A stretch of 20,000 nucleotides of DNA from Glandiceps talaboti (GCF_964340395.1 NC_135567.1:3230609-3250608), one strand, 5' to 3'; counted from the first letter of the stretch, positions 1 to 9,605 are shown. Program-made: numbers and translations. The notes: generated by a model not told the origin, from the letters alone.

Positions 1-286
1 ACGGTAAGAAACCATGGCAACACAGAAATTGACATCAATATGTTGACCTAATACATGAACTTTGACATTAGGTCAGCAATATATATTTGTCTCACTGCCA
101 TGACCTTGTTTATACATAAATTTTCACATTTCAAAATTGTGTTTCTTTAATTTATACTCTACTTCTGTTTCCTTTCTATTTTCTTGTTTTTATGCCCTCC
201 TAGATATTGTAAACAATTACTGGTACAACACAATACTCTATTATTGATCAAGGAAATCATTTGTAATTCTCAACAAGCCAAAAATG
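1..286. other. AT-rich unassigned DNA
   Basis: No open frame of useful length, no convincing splice pair and no repeat seen. It would be intronic if the minus-strand gene continues past the window edge. Confidence 0.5.
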
Positions 287-555
287 TTTATGATCATTAC
301 ACTTTGTCATCAAATTGAACTTGGATGGCGGTAGCTAATTATAAGAGGAAATACCACAGACATGAGGTGAAATCAAGCAGTTTACTACATTGAGATTCAC
401 TTATTTAGTGGAGATATACAAATGTAAATTTACCGTTGATGTAAAATATTTATGATCATTACACTTGTCATCAAATTGAACTTGAATGGCGGTAGCTAAT
501 TACAAGAGGAAATTCTACATTGAGATTCACTAGTTTAATGGAAATATGCAAATGT
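287..555. repeat. Direct duplication, 162-bp spacing
   Basis: Copy 1 (287-425) and copy 2 (449-555) start TTTATGATCATTACAC and end ..CAAATGT. They share an almost unchanged block around TGAACTTGGATGGCGGTAGC. Copy 2 lacks about 30 bases in the middle (the segment starting ACCACAGACATGAGG in copy 1). Copy 2 ends five bases before the 40-bp satellite starts. Confidence 0.9.
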
Positions 556-1040
556 CAAAGGTGGCTAGTGCCCAATTTAGGGCTTGAGAGTCAATCTAAG
601 GTGGCTAGTGCCCAATTTAGGGCTTGAGAGTCAATCTAAGGTGGCTAGTGCCCAATTTAGGGCTTGAGAGTCAATCTAAGGTGGCTAGTGCCCAATGTGG
701 GGCTTTAGAGTCAATCTAAGGTGGCTAGTGTGCAATGTGGGGCTTGAGAATCAATCTAAGGTGGCTAGTGTCCAATGTGGGGCTTGAGAGTCAATCTAAG
801 GTGGCTAGTGTCCAACGTGAGGTTTGAGAGTCAATCTAAGGTGGCTAGTGCCCAATGTGGGGCTTGAGAATCAATCTAAGGTGGCTAGTATCCAATGTGG
901 GACTTGAGAGTCAATCTAAGGTGGCTAATGCCCAACGTGAGGTTTGAGAGTCAATCTAAGGTGGCTTGTGTCCAATGTGTGGCTTGAGAGTCAATCTAAG
1001 GTGGCTAGTGCCCAATGTGGGGCTTGAGAGTCAATCTAAG

Positions 1041-1360
1041 ATGACTAGTGTCCAATGTAAGGTTTGAGAGTCAATCTAAGGTGGCTAGTGCCCAGTGTGA
1101 GGTTTGAGAGTCAATCTAAGGTGGCTAGTGTCCAATGTGGGGCTTGAGAGTCAATCTAAGGTGGCTTGTGTCCAATGTGGGGCTTGAGAGTCAATCTAAG
1201 GTGGCTTGTGTCCAATGTGGGGCTTGAGAGTCAATCTAAGGTGGCTAGTGCCCAACACAGGGCTTCAGAACCAATCTAAGGTGGCTAGTGCCCAATGTGG
1301 GGCTTGAGAGTCAATCTAAGGTGCCTAGTGTCCAATGTGGGGCTCGAGAGTCAATCTAAG
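1041..1360. repeat. Higher-order repeat copy 1 inside the 40-bp satellite
   Basis: Eight consecutive 40-bp units whose private variants (TCCAATGTAAGG, CCCAGTGTGAGG, two GTGGCTTGTG units, CTTCAGAACC, GTGCCTAG with GGCTCGAG) occur in the same order at 1766-2085. Confidence 0.92.
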
Positions 1361-1765
1361 GTGGTTAGTGTCCAATGTGGGGCTTGAGAGTCAATCTAAG
1401 GTGGCTAAGTGCCCAATGTTGGGTTTGAGGGTCAAGCTAAGGTGGCTAGTGCCCAACGAACGTGGGGCTTGAGAGTCAATCTAAGGTGGCTAGTGCCCAA
1501 TGTGGGGCTTGAGAATCAAGCTAAGGTGGCTAGTGCCCAACGTGGGGCTTGGGAGTCAATCTAAGGTGGCTAGTGCCCAACGTGGGGCTTGAGAGTCAAT
1601 CTAAGGTGGCTAGTGCCCAACGTGGGGCTTGAGAGTCAATCTAAGGTGTCTTGTGCCCAACGTGGGACTTGAGAGTCAATCTCAGGTGGCTAGTGCCCAA
1701 CGTGGGACTTGAGAGTCAATCTAAGGTGGCTAGTGCCCAATGTGGGGCTTGAGAGTCAATCTAAG

Positions 1766-2085
1766 GTGACTAGTGTCCAATGTAAGGTTTGAGAGTCAAT
1801 CTAAGGTGGCTAGTGCCCAGTGTGAGGTTTGAGAGTCAATCTAAGGTGGCTAGTGTCCAATGTGGGGCTTGAGAGTCAATCTAAGGTGGCTTGTGTCCAA
1901 TGTGGGGCTTGAGAGTCAATCTAAGGTGGCTTGTGTCCAATATGGGGCTTGAGAGTCAATCTAAGGTGGCTAGTGCCCAACATAGGGCTTCAGAACCAAT
2001 CTAAGGTGGCTAGTGCCCAATGTGGGGCTTGAGAGTGATTCTAAGGTGCCTAGTGCCCAATGTGGGGCTCGAGAGTCAATCTAAG
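1766..2085. repeat. Higher-order repeat copy 2 inside the 40-bp satellite
   Basis: Same ordered variant units as 1041-1360, offset by 725 bases, with about six mismatches in 320 bases by eye. Confidence 0.92.
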
Positions 2086-2615
2086 GTGACTAGTGCCCAA
2101 CGTGGGGCTTGAGAGTCAATCTAAGGTGACTAGTGCCCAACATGGGGCTTGAGAGTCAATCTAAGGTGGCTAGTGCCCAACGTGGGGCTTGAGAGTCAAT
2201 CTAAGGTGGCTAGTGCCCAACGTGGGACTTGAGAGTCAATCTAAGGTGTCTAGTGCCCAACGTGGGACTTGAGAGTCAATCTAAGGTGGCTAGTGCCCAA
2301 CGTGGGGCTTGAGAGTCAATCTAAGGTGGCTATTGCCCAATGTGGGACTTGAGAGTCAATCTAAGGTGGCTAGTGTCCAGCGTGGGACTCGAGAGTCAAT
2401 CTAAGGTGGCTATTGCCCAATGTGGGACTTGAGAGTCAACCTAAGGTGGCTAATGCCCAACGTGGGGCTTGAGAGTCAATCTAAGGTGGCTAGTGCCCAA
2501 CGTGGGGCTTGAGAGTCAATCTACGGTGGCTAGTGCCCAATGTGGGGCTTGAGAGTCAATCTAAGGTGGCTAGTGACCAATGTGGGGTTTGAGAGTCAAT
2601 CTGAGGTGGCTAGTT

Positions 2616-2860
2616 TCATTTAAGAAAGTGAGAAATTTCATAGTAAAATTGTATCTTTACAGTTTACCAGTCAATCTGAAGACTGTAATTCTGTTTTGCA
2701 CTTTTTGAAATTGAAAGTGAATTCATTCTATATCATCAACGATAAGTTTATGATTGATGCTTTCAGGACTACATCCTTGTATACTGTTATTAATATTGAT
2801 AAGATTGAAGGACTAGAATTGGCAACAATTATCTCATGTAGTTTGGAATTATATATTTTT
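2616..2860. other. Unassigned AT-rich DNA
   Basis: A 76-codon open frame overlaps this stretch (2696-2926), but it has no recognisable motif or splice context and its end runs into the interspersed repeat at 2861. I see no gene here. Confidence 0.5.
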
Positions 2861-2992
2861 TTTACGAAAAAAGACACATTGTTAGCCCTAATTTGCATAT
2901 CACCGATGATATCATCACGTCATTAACACTTTCTAAATTAAAACCCCCCAAAACGTCCCTGCTATCTTTATCACTCTAACTATGACATACAC

Positions 2993-3039
<47 letters not shown>

Positions 3040-3100
3040 ACAGAGACATTTCACCATGCCTATAGTACATTAAATCTCAGTTCAGCTGTGACCACAAAAA
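2861..3100 (+). repeat. Diverged copy of the (CA)n-tailed interspersed repeat
   Basis: It contains GCCCTAATTTGCATATCAC and, after a (CA)n run at 2995-3038, the cap CCATGCCTATAGTACA followed by CTCAGTTCAGCTGTGACC. The same order occurs at 4831-5205, so this is a second, shorter and more diverged copy of that family. Confidence 0.7.
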
Positions 3101-3162
3101 TGACAAATGCAAACAAGAATAATGTGATATAATGCATAACAGAAATAAGTTGTTTTCCTCAC

Positions 3163-3205
3163 CTTCCTCTCTGCTGTACATCCCTGACATCATCACGGTC
3201 GATTC
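3163..3205 (-). CDS. DAPK1-like ROCO gene, possible 43-bp 3' exon
   Basis: Short candidate exon with acceptor TTTTATTATAG and donor GGAAG|GTGAGG. It accepts the G left by the 93-bp exon to give Gly, then encodes IDRDDVRDVQQRG and leaves AG. Both sites are canonical and the incoming phase is right, but the exon is small and the intron it would close is 2.4 kb. This is the weakest exon of the model. No stop codon is reached, so the real 3' end lies either further left, beyond the satellite and outside the window, or in an unrecognised exon. Confidence 0.45.
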
Positions 3206-3764
3206 CTATAATAAAACATAGCGCAAATATTGCGTTGCCGCACAACTTCATGTTCAGGGCAATGATAGATATATAATTTTTTGAAGATTTAAAGTTGTAA
3301 CCAAAACAAATTTTCATACCTAATTTCCATCATCATAATCCAGCCATCCTATGTTGGAAGTGTACAAGACAAGTATAGCAACATCCTAATCAAACTTTAA
3401 AGGGATGTGTCTACAAGGTTTTGTACTTCTTTATTTTTTAAAATCAATTTGGAACCAAGTCATACCAATGTAACAGGTTTATCTTTCTTGGTTGTCTTAT
3501 TGTAATATTGTAAAAGCCAGCTACATTCAGTTTATATGAGTAGGTGATGAAACAGCTGTCTTACAATATATTACATAATCCAGTCATAAACCAAACTGGC
3601 CATGCTACAGGCTTTACCACAGAGGAAATAGTAAAGTAAACATTATAGTTAATTAACAATGTACTGTTCTCACTGTGTCAGCTATTAATGAGGACAAATC
3701 TACACATTCTCAACAAAGTTAAGCTCAATCTACTGGGTAATTTCAGAGTTGAAGATTTTTGAGG
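3206..3764. other. Intronic or flanking AT-rich DNA
   Basis: Lies in the large putative intron between the 93-bp and 43-bp exons. No coding, RNA gene or tandem repeat recognised. Confidence 0.45.
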
Positions 3765-5205
3765 AAAAGCAATGACAAAGAATAACACTTCTAGAAACAT
3801 CTCACCAAGTTTCAAACTCATTCACTTAGTATTTTTTGAGATATAAGTTTTTGACCAAAATTCAAAGATAATTTTCTTACGTTGAATATTGCAAAGACAA
3901 AAGAATTATTTCTTGATAATCGTAGAAAGTCAGATAAAATCGTACCCATTAATATTGACGGTCAAAATGTGGAAATAGTGTCATCGTTCAAGTATTTGGC
4001 TTCTCACTTAGATCAGGACCTCAATTTCAGGAGAAACACCGATAGTATATACAAAAAGGCTCATCAACGCCTTTTTCTTTTGAGGAAACTCACGAGCTTC
4101 GATGTTAGCACACATATTCTAGTTTCTGTTTATCGCTGCTGTATTGAGAGTGTTTTGACATTTAATATTGTCTCTTGGTTTGGTCACCTTTCCGTTAGAG
4201 ATAAGACAAGACTTTCGAGAATTGTGAATATGTGTAGCAGACTTGTCGGGGTAAGGTTCACTGAGCTTGGAGATCTGTACAAACAGGCTCTCCGTAGGAA
4301 AGGTCTGTCAATTCTAAAAGACCCATCCCACCCATTATATGACAGATTTCAGTATCTGCCTTCAGGTCGCCGGTTGCTGGTGCCTAGGGCAAAGAAAAAT
4401 ATATTTAAGAAGTCGTTTGTCCCATCTGCTGTCGCTGTTTTAAACGCAAATATGCCGAAATCACTGACAAGGAGCAGGGCTCCAACACCTGTCAGTCGAG
4501 ACTTTTAGTCAGTCTTGGACAGTTTATATTCAATTTGTGTGTGTTCCGTCTTTTTACTCTGCTGTTTCTGTAAGTTGTTTTTGTCGTTATTGTCATTGTA
4601 GCCTGGTGCCGAAGGCAAATTTCCATTGTATTGGATAATAAAGTATATATTATTATTATTATTATTATTATTCACATTTTTACACCTTAATTCCATATCA
4701 CTCATGGAATCATGGTATGCTTAACATATCTTCGTCCATACATCCCTAAATGCATTTCCATTAAATTTCAGCCCAATCTGCTCAGTGGTTTTGGAATTAT
4801 AGATTTTTAACCAAAAAGACACATTTTCAGCCCTAATTTGCATATCACTGATGGAATCATCCCATCATGAACAAATCTTACTTTACACCCCCTTAAGAAT
4901 GTTCCCACCAAATTTCGCACCAATCTGCCAAGTAGTTTCTGAGTTTAAGTTTTTTGACGAAAAATCACATTTTTTGACCCAAAACCCACATCCCTGATGC
5001 AATCACTTTCATTTGAACAATTTCCCAACTAGACACCAGAAGTAACATGACCACCAAATATCAAAGCAATCGGTCCAGCAGTTTTTGACTTTAAGTTGTT
5101 TACACACACACACACACACACACACAGACAGACAGACAGACAGACAGACACTTTGCCATGCCTATAGCACTACTGAACCTTATCAGTTCAGTTGTGCTAA
5201 AAACC
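3765..5205 (+). repeat. ~147-bp-unit interspersed repeat with (CA)n(GACA)n tail, split by a LINE
   Basis: Degenerate units start with ATATCACTCATGG (4694), ATATCACTGATGG (4842) and CATCCCTGATGC (4989). Each contains ..CACCAAATTTCGCACCAATC.., ..AGTAGTTTCTGAG.. and TTTTTTGAC, with roughly 147-bp spacing. A partial unit lies at 3765-3880 (CACCAAGTTTCAAACTC, TTTTTTGAGATATAAG). The array ends at (CA)n 5102-5126, (GACA)n 5127-5150 and the cap CTTTGCCATGCCTATAGCAC with CAGTTCAGTTGTGC. A LINE fragment sits between 3881 and 4672. The ordered tail and cap suggest a mobile or homogenising repeat family. I cannot name it. Confidence 0.7.
3880..4672 (+). mobile_element. 5'-truncated non-LTR retrotransposon (L2/CR1-like LINE), C-terminal reverse transcriptase end
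   Basis: Open frame 3882-4508 ends in TAG. It starts at NIAKTKELFLDNRRK, the conserved NxxKTKE(L/M)xxD(F)R stretch just past the catalytic palm of LINE reverse transcriptases. Then come VEIVSSFKYLASHLD, KKAHQRLFLLRKL, VYRCCIESVLTFN and a tail region with LKDPSHPLYDRF and LPSGRR, the usual order for L2/CR1-like elements of aquatic animals. The endonuclease, fingers and YxDD box are missing. The frame is intact, so the copy is fairly young or lucky. Downstream are AATAAA (4637-4642) and an (ATT)n tail (4649-4672). A microsatellite tail in place of poly-A is known for CR1/L2 elements. Clade assignment is tentative. Confidence 0.85.
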
Positions 5206-5638
5206 GCATGATGAATTATGTTAGCTATCACCAAAACATGAAAGGTGGTTAATGTCCAGTAGAAAATTAGAAGCCATTGGTAAACATGTATATAAACACA
5301 TTTACTATTTCACTTATGACTACTTGTATAAGTAACATTTTACAAATAATTTGAACTTAATAATGATTATAAAGACTACAAATCTAAACCTACTCCAAGT
5401 ATTAAGTTCTATTTTATATCTAACATTGGATTATTTCCCACACACATATTGAAAGGTATTTATTTTTGCAACCTGTCTACAGTTTCATTATTATCATGGC
5501 GGAGTACAAATTTTAGCATTACCACTCTTTCTAGCCAAACTAAATTATTTTTCAGTAAACAAATGTCTTCTTCTCTGATGACATCATGGGATATTAATTT
5601 GACATCCTAGAAGCCAAGTAAGACACTAATTATCTCAC
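5206..5638. other. Intronic AT-rich DNA
   Basis: No feature recognised between the repeat cap and the donor of the 93-bp exon. Confidence 0.45.
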
Positions 5639-5731
5639 CTTGACCAGGCAATCTTGATTCATCGACCACTTCTTCACCAGCCTTTGCTTCAGATAAGTGT
5701 AGCTTCTTCATTTGCTTTTCAACAGCTCCAT
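5639..5731 (-). CDS. DAPK1-like ROCO gene, acidic/lysine tail exon
   Basis: 93-bp symmetrical exon (phase 1 to phase 1) with acceptor TTAATTTGACAG and donor TCAAG|GTGAGA. After completing Asp with the preceding G it encodes GAVEKQMKKLHLSEAKAG and a charged stretch ending SRLPGQ. The composition suggests a flexible or helical linker. Because it is 31 codons long and phase-symmetrical, it could be skipped without breaking the frame. Its 3' end resembles the end of the exon before it (LPCQ|G and LPGQ|G, with nearly matching donor regions), which hints at an old exon duplication. Confidence 0.65.
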
Positions 5732-5892
5732 CTGTCAAATTAAGAACATGTGCATATGTAATATGTGTATACTGTGTAGAGTGATATGATTCATTTTTTG
5801 AAAGAATCAGGAAAATATCAACGATAGCTAACTATTTTTCTTTTGGCACTGAAATTCATAAAGTAATATCAAATCTCTCCCAATATTCTTAC

Positions 5893-5993
5893 CTTGACAA
5901 GGTAAACTGGCAGCGGCTTCTTTTCTACCCTTGCCGCCATCAGCAGGTGTTAGTATTCCCAATGTCTTGCAGTACAGACAATCCCACTTGGCA
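5893..5993 (-). CDS. DAPK1-like ROCO gene, CxxC-bearing tail exon
   Basis: 101-bp exon with acceptor TCTATATACAG and donor TCAAG|GTAAGA. It completes a Ser codon (AG|T) and encodes AKWDCLYCKTLG, a small Gly/Ala/Lys-rich stretch, then AAASLPCQ, leaving G. There is one CxxC pair (CLYC) and a third Cys near the end. No complete zinc-binding set is visible, so a metal site is only a possibility. I do not recognise the family of this tail. It is placed in the gene by strand, canonical splice sites and matching phase. Confidence 0.65.
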
Positions 5994-6284
5994 CTGTATA
6001 TAGAATGAAATGAGATTATCAACATTTTACTAAAGTAAGACAGAAAGTAAACTGGTGTTAAAAACATTCGTGCAGTCTATTACTTTATTTACTTTCACTC
6101 GGTTCAAAAAAAAATAAAAACAAAGTAAAAAAGACATATACACAAACATGCAATGAAGCAGAGCCGGCAGAATAATCAAAAGAACAAATTCAAACAACAT
6201 TTTTGTTTTGTCTGTAACTAATACAAGCAATAATCTTGTTTTCTCATAAAAATAGTAGTTTGGTTCGAGGAGAAAACTGTAGTC
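5994..6284. other. Intronic DNA between the 101-bp exon and the 47-bp minisatellite
   Basis: Low-complexity A/T-rich sequence with poly-A-like runs. Minus-strand open frames here are extensions of the exon at 5893-5993 past its splice sites. Confidence 0.5.
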
Positions 6285-6664
6285 AGTCTACCTGTGAGTG
6301 TATGAGACAAAAAAAATTCAATGCTATTATAAGTCTACCTGTGTGTGTGTGTATGAGACAATGAAATTTCAATACTATTATAAGTCTAACTGTGAGTGTA
6401 TGAGACATGGCAATGTCAATGCTATTATAAGTATAACTGTGAGTGTATGAGACAATGAAATTTCAATGCTATTATAAGTCTAACTGTGTGTGTATGAGGC
6501 AATGAAATTTCAATACTATTATAAGTATAACTGTGAGTGTATGAGACAATGAAATTTCAATACTATTATCAGTCTAACTGTAAGTGTATGAGACAATGAA
6601 ATTTCAATACTATTATCAGTCTAACTGTGAGTGTATGAGACAATAAAAATTCAATACTTGTTAC
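6285..6664. repeat. 47-bp minisatellite, 8 units
   Basis: Each unit runs AGTCTAACTGTGAGTGTATG, AGACAATGAAATTTCAATAC, TATTATA. Unit 2 is four bases longer through a (GT)n expansion. Units alternate AGTCTA and AGTATA starts, and units 6-8 share a TATTATC or TTGTTAC end. It lies in the intron between the 37-bp and 101-bp exons. Confidence 0.95.
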
Positions 6665-6852
6665 ATTACATGATAGAGGGTGATATTTTGTGAGTCCATG
6701 AATTAGAATATGTCAATTATTATTATAAACGGTTTGATTCTAGCCATTGCCAGGTTGACATAGTGTGTTATTGATTATTGCAATGAATTGTTTAGAAAAT
6801 AAGCAAAGTGAAACAGAGAATACATCTGAAATATTATAAAAGCTATACCCAC

Positions 6853-6889
6853 CTTAGGTCCTGTTCGGCTTGAGTCAGGTGACTGAAAT
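6853..6889 (-). CDS. DAPK1-like ROCO gene, 37-bp small exon
   Basis: Very small exon between acceptor TTTAAAATCTGTAG and donor CTAAG|GTGGGT. It takes the single base left by the 823-bp exon to make Asp, then encodes FSHLTQAEQDL and leaves AG for the next exon. The phase fits on both sides, which is the main support, because 12 codons alone carry little signal. The intron upstream is only 161 bp. I do not recognise a domain. In DAPK1 this position lies just past the conserved COR core. Confidence 0.65.
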
Positions 6890-7050
6890 CTACAGATTTT
6901 AAAAATTAGAAGAAAAAAAATGTTGTAAACATGGATTTGATTGATAATTCATATAAATATCATGATATTTGAGTGTACCAACATAAAATTCTTCCAGAGA
7001 AAATGGATAAATGAAACATAAATTATTATGTACAAACTTATATTTCTTAC

Positions 7051-7873
7051 CATGGGGTAGTAAGCTTCTAGCATATTCTTCCAAATTCGTCTCTTCGTCA
7101 TATACTCTCATATTCACCTTAGCTTGCTCTTGTACATACTTATCTGCATAGTATCTTACTTGTTCAGTCTTGTCGTGATTTCGAAGCGATTCTGCACTTA
7201 GAACGAATTTATCAACATTGGTTCCAGGACACGAAGCAAACAGTACATTTGTGGCATGTTTTGAGACATAATCAAGCACTCTCTCACAATCGCTGATTTC
7301 ATTATTATTTGCAGCTCTAACACAAATGTGAACAGCTCGTCTGTCGATTGTCTTGTACACCAATGCTTCAACGACATCACATACTTTTATGTCGTTTATC
7401 CATAGACAACTTGGCTGACGTCCTATATCAGTGAACAGCTTGTGAAGACGGGCTTGTAATCGTGGGAAGAAACCTGCACTAAAACTATCTGTTTCATCAC
7501 GACACTGGATTCTTTTACCATAATAAAGCTGTTTCGTCTCACTCTTCTTCCACTGATTAGAAGGCATATCATACCGAAGAAGACCCGGGATGATGAACCT
7601 GGCCTCAGAACTCTCATCGTCAGATGGATATTTTGCAATGAGCTCAAACTCTTCAAGGAGATGAATGAGTGGATCGATATTTGCATCCTTGCCAAGGACA
7701 TCTTGGATATCTTGTTTGGTGTACACTCCTTTTTTTGATGTTGGTAGCCTTTTCGCATACTGGGTGAATATTTCAGTAGCCAGCATTGGACCAAATACTC
7801 TGTTACATAACCACTGTGGATCTAATACAACAATATCTTCATTGCCATTTGATTTTATCTTGATATAGATCAC
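7051..7873 (-). CDS. DAPK1-like ROCO gene, main COR-domain exon
   Basis: 823-bp exon, 274 codons plus one base, starting after acceptor CCATTTTAG. It opens VIYIKIKSNG, continuing the IHDIGE of the preceding exon. VVLDPQWLC at exon residues 15-23 is the hallmark COR 'xLxPxWLxxxV' segment. A (Y/V)xxxDI(Q)xVL motif, a winged-helix-like 'LLEEFELIAKY' and a 'FIIPGLL' strand follow, as in COR domains of DAPK1, MASL1 and LRRK proteins. The second half (SCLWINDIKVC, then ALVYKTIDRRAVHICVRA, then ASCPGTN, then SLRNHDK) resembles the C-terminal COR subdomain of DAPK1 specifically. ROCO proteins use COR for dimerisation and for controlling Roc GTP hydrolysis. The donor is CCATG|GTAAGA. If it is not used, the frame continues 50 codons to a stop at 6899-6901, almost at the next acceptor. 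Confidence 0.9.
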
Positions 7874-8442
7874 CTAAAATGGTAAAAGAAATGAGTTATA
7901 AATTGTCTGGCTGTGTGTACCCGATCAATTATGAATCGTAAACCAGACATCTGCACTGCACATAGTAATTATCATCATCCATTATTACGTCAAATTACAT
8001 TATAAAGTCCTTGTCGTCTTTTCCATGAAATACTCTTGAGTTTGTAGTATATAAGCCACAAAGTTGCATTAATTAATGACAACACATGATTCCTATTAGA
8101 TGATTCTTATTAAAGAATCAGTGGCAAGCATAATTAGAATGTTACTCCTCAAATGTAAACCAAGTGGCTACCATATATCACCGTCAACATATTGCATATG
8201 ATAATCTAGTTTTAGTTTATTTTCAGAATATTGTTTTATACTACATTTCGCCGAGAAATTCCTTGACTGGCTCCTTCTGACCGACGAACTTGAAAGTGCA
8301 AAACAATATAAGCACACTGGTACGCCTGGTGATTTGATGTCCTGTAACTTGATACGAACATTAAATCTAGATCACAGGTCAAAGTTCACTTAGATTACAT
8401 TAGTGTGGCAAATAGTTCACTCATGTACTTGATGCTGACCAT
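7874..8442. other. Intronic DNA without recognised features
   Basis: Part of the 4.2-kb intron between the 198-bp and 823-bp exons. No coding, RNA or repeat signal recognised. Confidence 0.5.
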
Positions 8443-8458
8443 GGGGGGGGGGGGGGGG
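8443..8458 (+). repeat. Uninterrupted G16 tract
   Basis: Sixteen consecutive G on the plus strand (C16 in the pre-mRNA of the minus-strand gene). The exact length is prone to sequencing error. Confidence 0.9.
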
Positions 8459-8672
8459 CACTGATAGCTGTCTGATACCCAGTATTACCCAAGGGCTGTT
8501 ATGCAGCAACTATTTCCAAATGCTGGGAGCTGAAGGTAATTCTTGCTTAATAGCAATAAGTGTACTACTTGTAAACTCTATTAGTAAACTCTTGTCAACT
8601 TACCAACTATGCATTTTGAAATATTACTCTCAAATCTAACCAAAGTTTAAAGATTAGAAGTATTCCAATCTG

Positions 8673-9605
8673 ACCATAGGTCAACAACATAAACAGACTA
8701 TGTTTGCATTAATGTCAACTGACATTGATAATGTGGCCATAGTTTGACAAGATAAACATACTATGTGTGCATTAATGTCAAGTGACATTGATAATGTGGC
8801 CATAGGTTGACAAGATAAACAGACTATGTGTACATTAATATCAACTGATATTGATAATATGGCCATATGACATAGGTTGACAAGATAAACTGACTCTGTG
8901 TGCATTAATATCAACGGATATTGGTAATATGGCCATAGGACATAGGTTGATATGATATACAGACTCTGTGTGCATTAATGTCAACTGACATTGATAATGT
9001 GGCCATAGGTTGACATGATAAACATACTATGTGTACATTAATATCAACTGACATTGATAATATGGCCATAGGTTGACATGATATACATACTATGTGTGCA
9101 TTAATGTCAAGTGACATTGATAATATGGCCATAGGTTGACATGATAAACATACTATGTGTGCATTAATGTCAACTGACATTGATAATATGGCCATAGATT
9201 GACATGATAAACATACTATGTGTGCATTAATGTCATGTGACATTGATAATATGGCCATAGGTTGACATGATAAACATAATATGTGTACATTAATGTCATG
9301 TGACATTGATAATATGGCCATAGGTTGACATGATATACAGACTCTGTGTGCATTAATGTCAACTGACATTGATAATGTGGCCATAGGTTGACATGATAAA
9401 CATACTATGTGTGCATTAATGTCAACTGACATTGATAATATGGCCATAGGTTGACATGATAAACATACTATGTGTGCATTAATGTCATGTGACATTGATA
9501 ATATGGTCATAGGTTGACATGATATACATACTATGTGTACATTAATGTCAACTGACATTGATAATATGGCCATAGGTTCACAAGATAAACATATTCTGTG
9601 TCAAC
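8673..9605. repeat. 63-bp minisatellite with palindromic core, about 14 units
   Basis: Units run GGCCATAGGTTGACATGATA, AACATACTATGTGTGCATTA, ATGTCAACTGACATTGATAA, TAT. The spacing is 63 bases (for example the GGCCATAGG copies at 9064, 9127 and 9190), with short insertions near 8866 and 8935. Every full unit contains the inverted repeat AATGTCA-NN-TGACATT or a close variant. Since 63 is a multiple of three, the minus strand is open for 220 codons (8911-9573), giving a repeated MAILSMSVDINAHIV peptide. I regard this as a by-product of the period, not a gene. Confidence 0.95.

Larger units (their letters stand above)
561..2615. repeat. 40-bp satellite, about 51 units
   Basis: Tandem array with a unit that runs GTGGCTAGTGCCCAATGTGG then GGCTTGAGAGTCAATCTAAG. 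Substitutions concentrate in the middle (CCCAATTTAG, TCCAATGTGG, CCCAACGTGG), while GAGAGTCAATCTAAG is nearly fixed. The period is exactly 40 except for two units near 1401-1470, which are one and four bases longer. The last unit decays after GTGGCTAGT at 2615. No unique spacers, so it is not a CRISPR array. It contains no useful open frame. Confidence 0.97.

Noticed and set aside
561-2615. CRISPR-like array
   Set aside because: The 40-bp units are contiguous and all alike, with no unique spacers, and the sequence is clearly animal nuclear DNA.
2696-2926. 76-codon plus-strand frame
   Set aside because: No motif, AT-rich composition, and its end lies in the interspersed repeat.
7665-7868. 67-codon plus-strand frame
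   Set aside because: Antisense shadow of the COR exon, which has strong family and splice evidence on the minus strand.
8911-9573. 220-codon repeated protein (MAILSMSVDINAHIV..)
   Set aside because: The frame is open only because the minisatellite period is 63, a multiple of three. It has no splice context, no non-repeat part and no known family.
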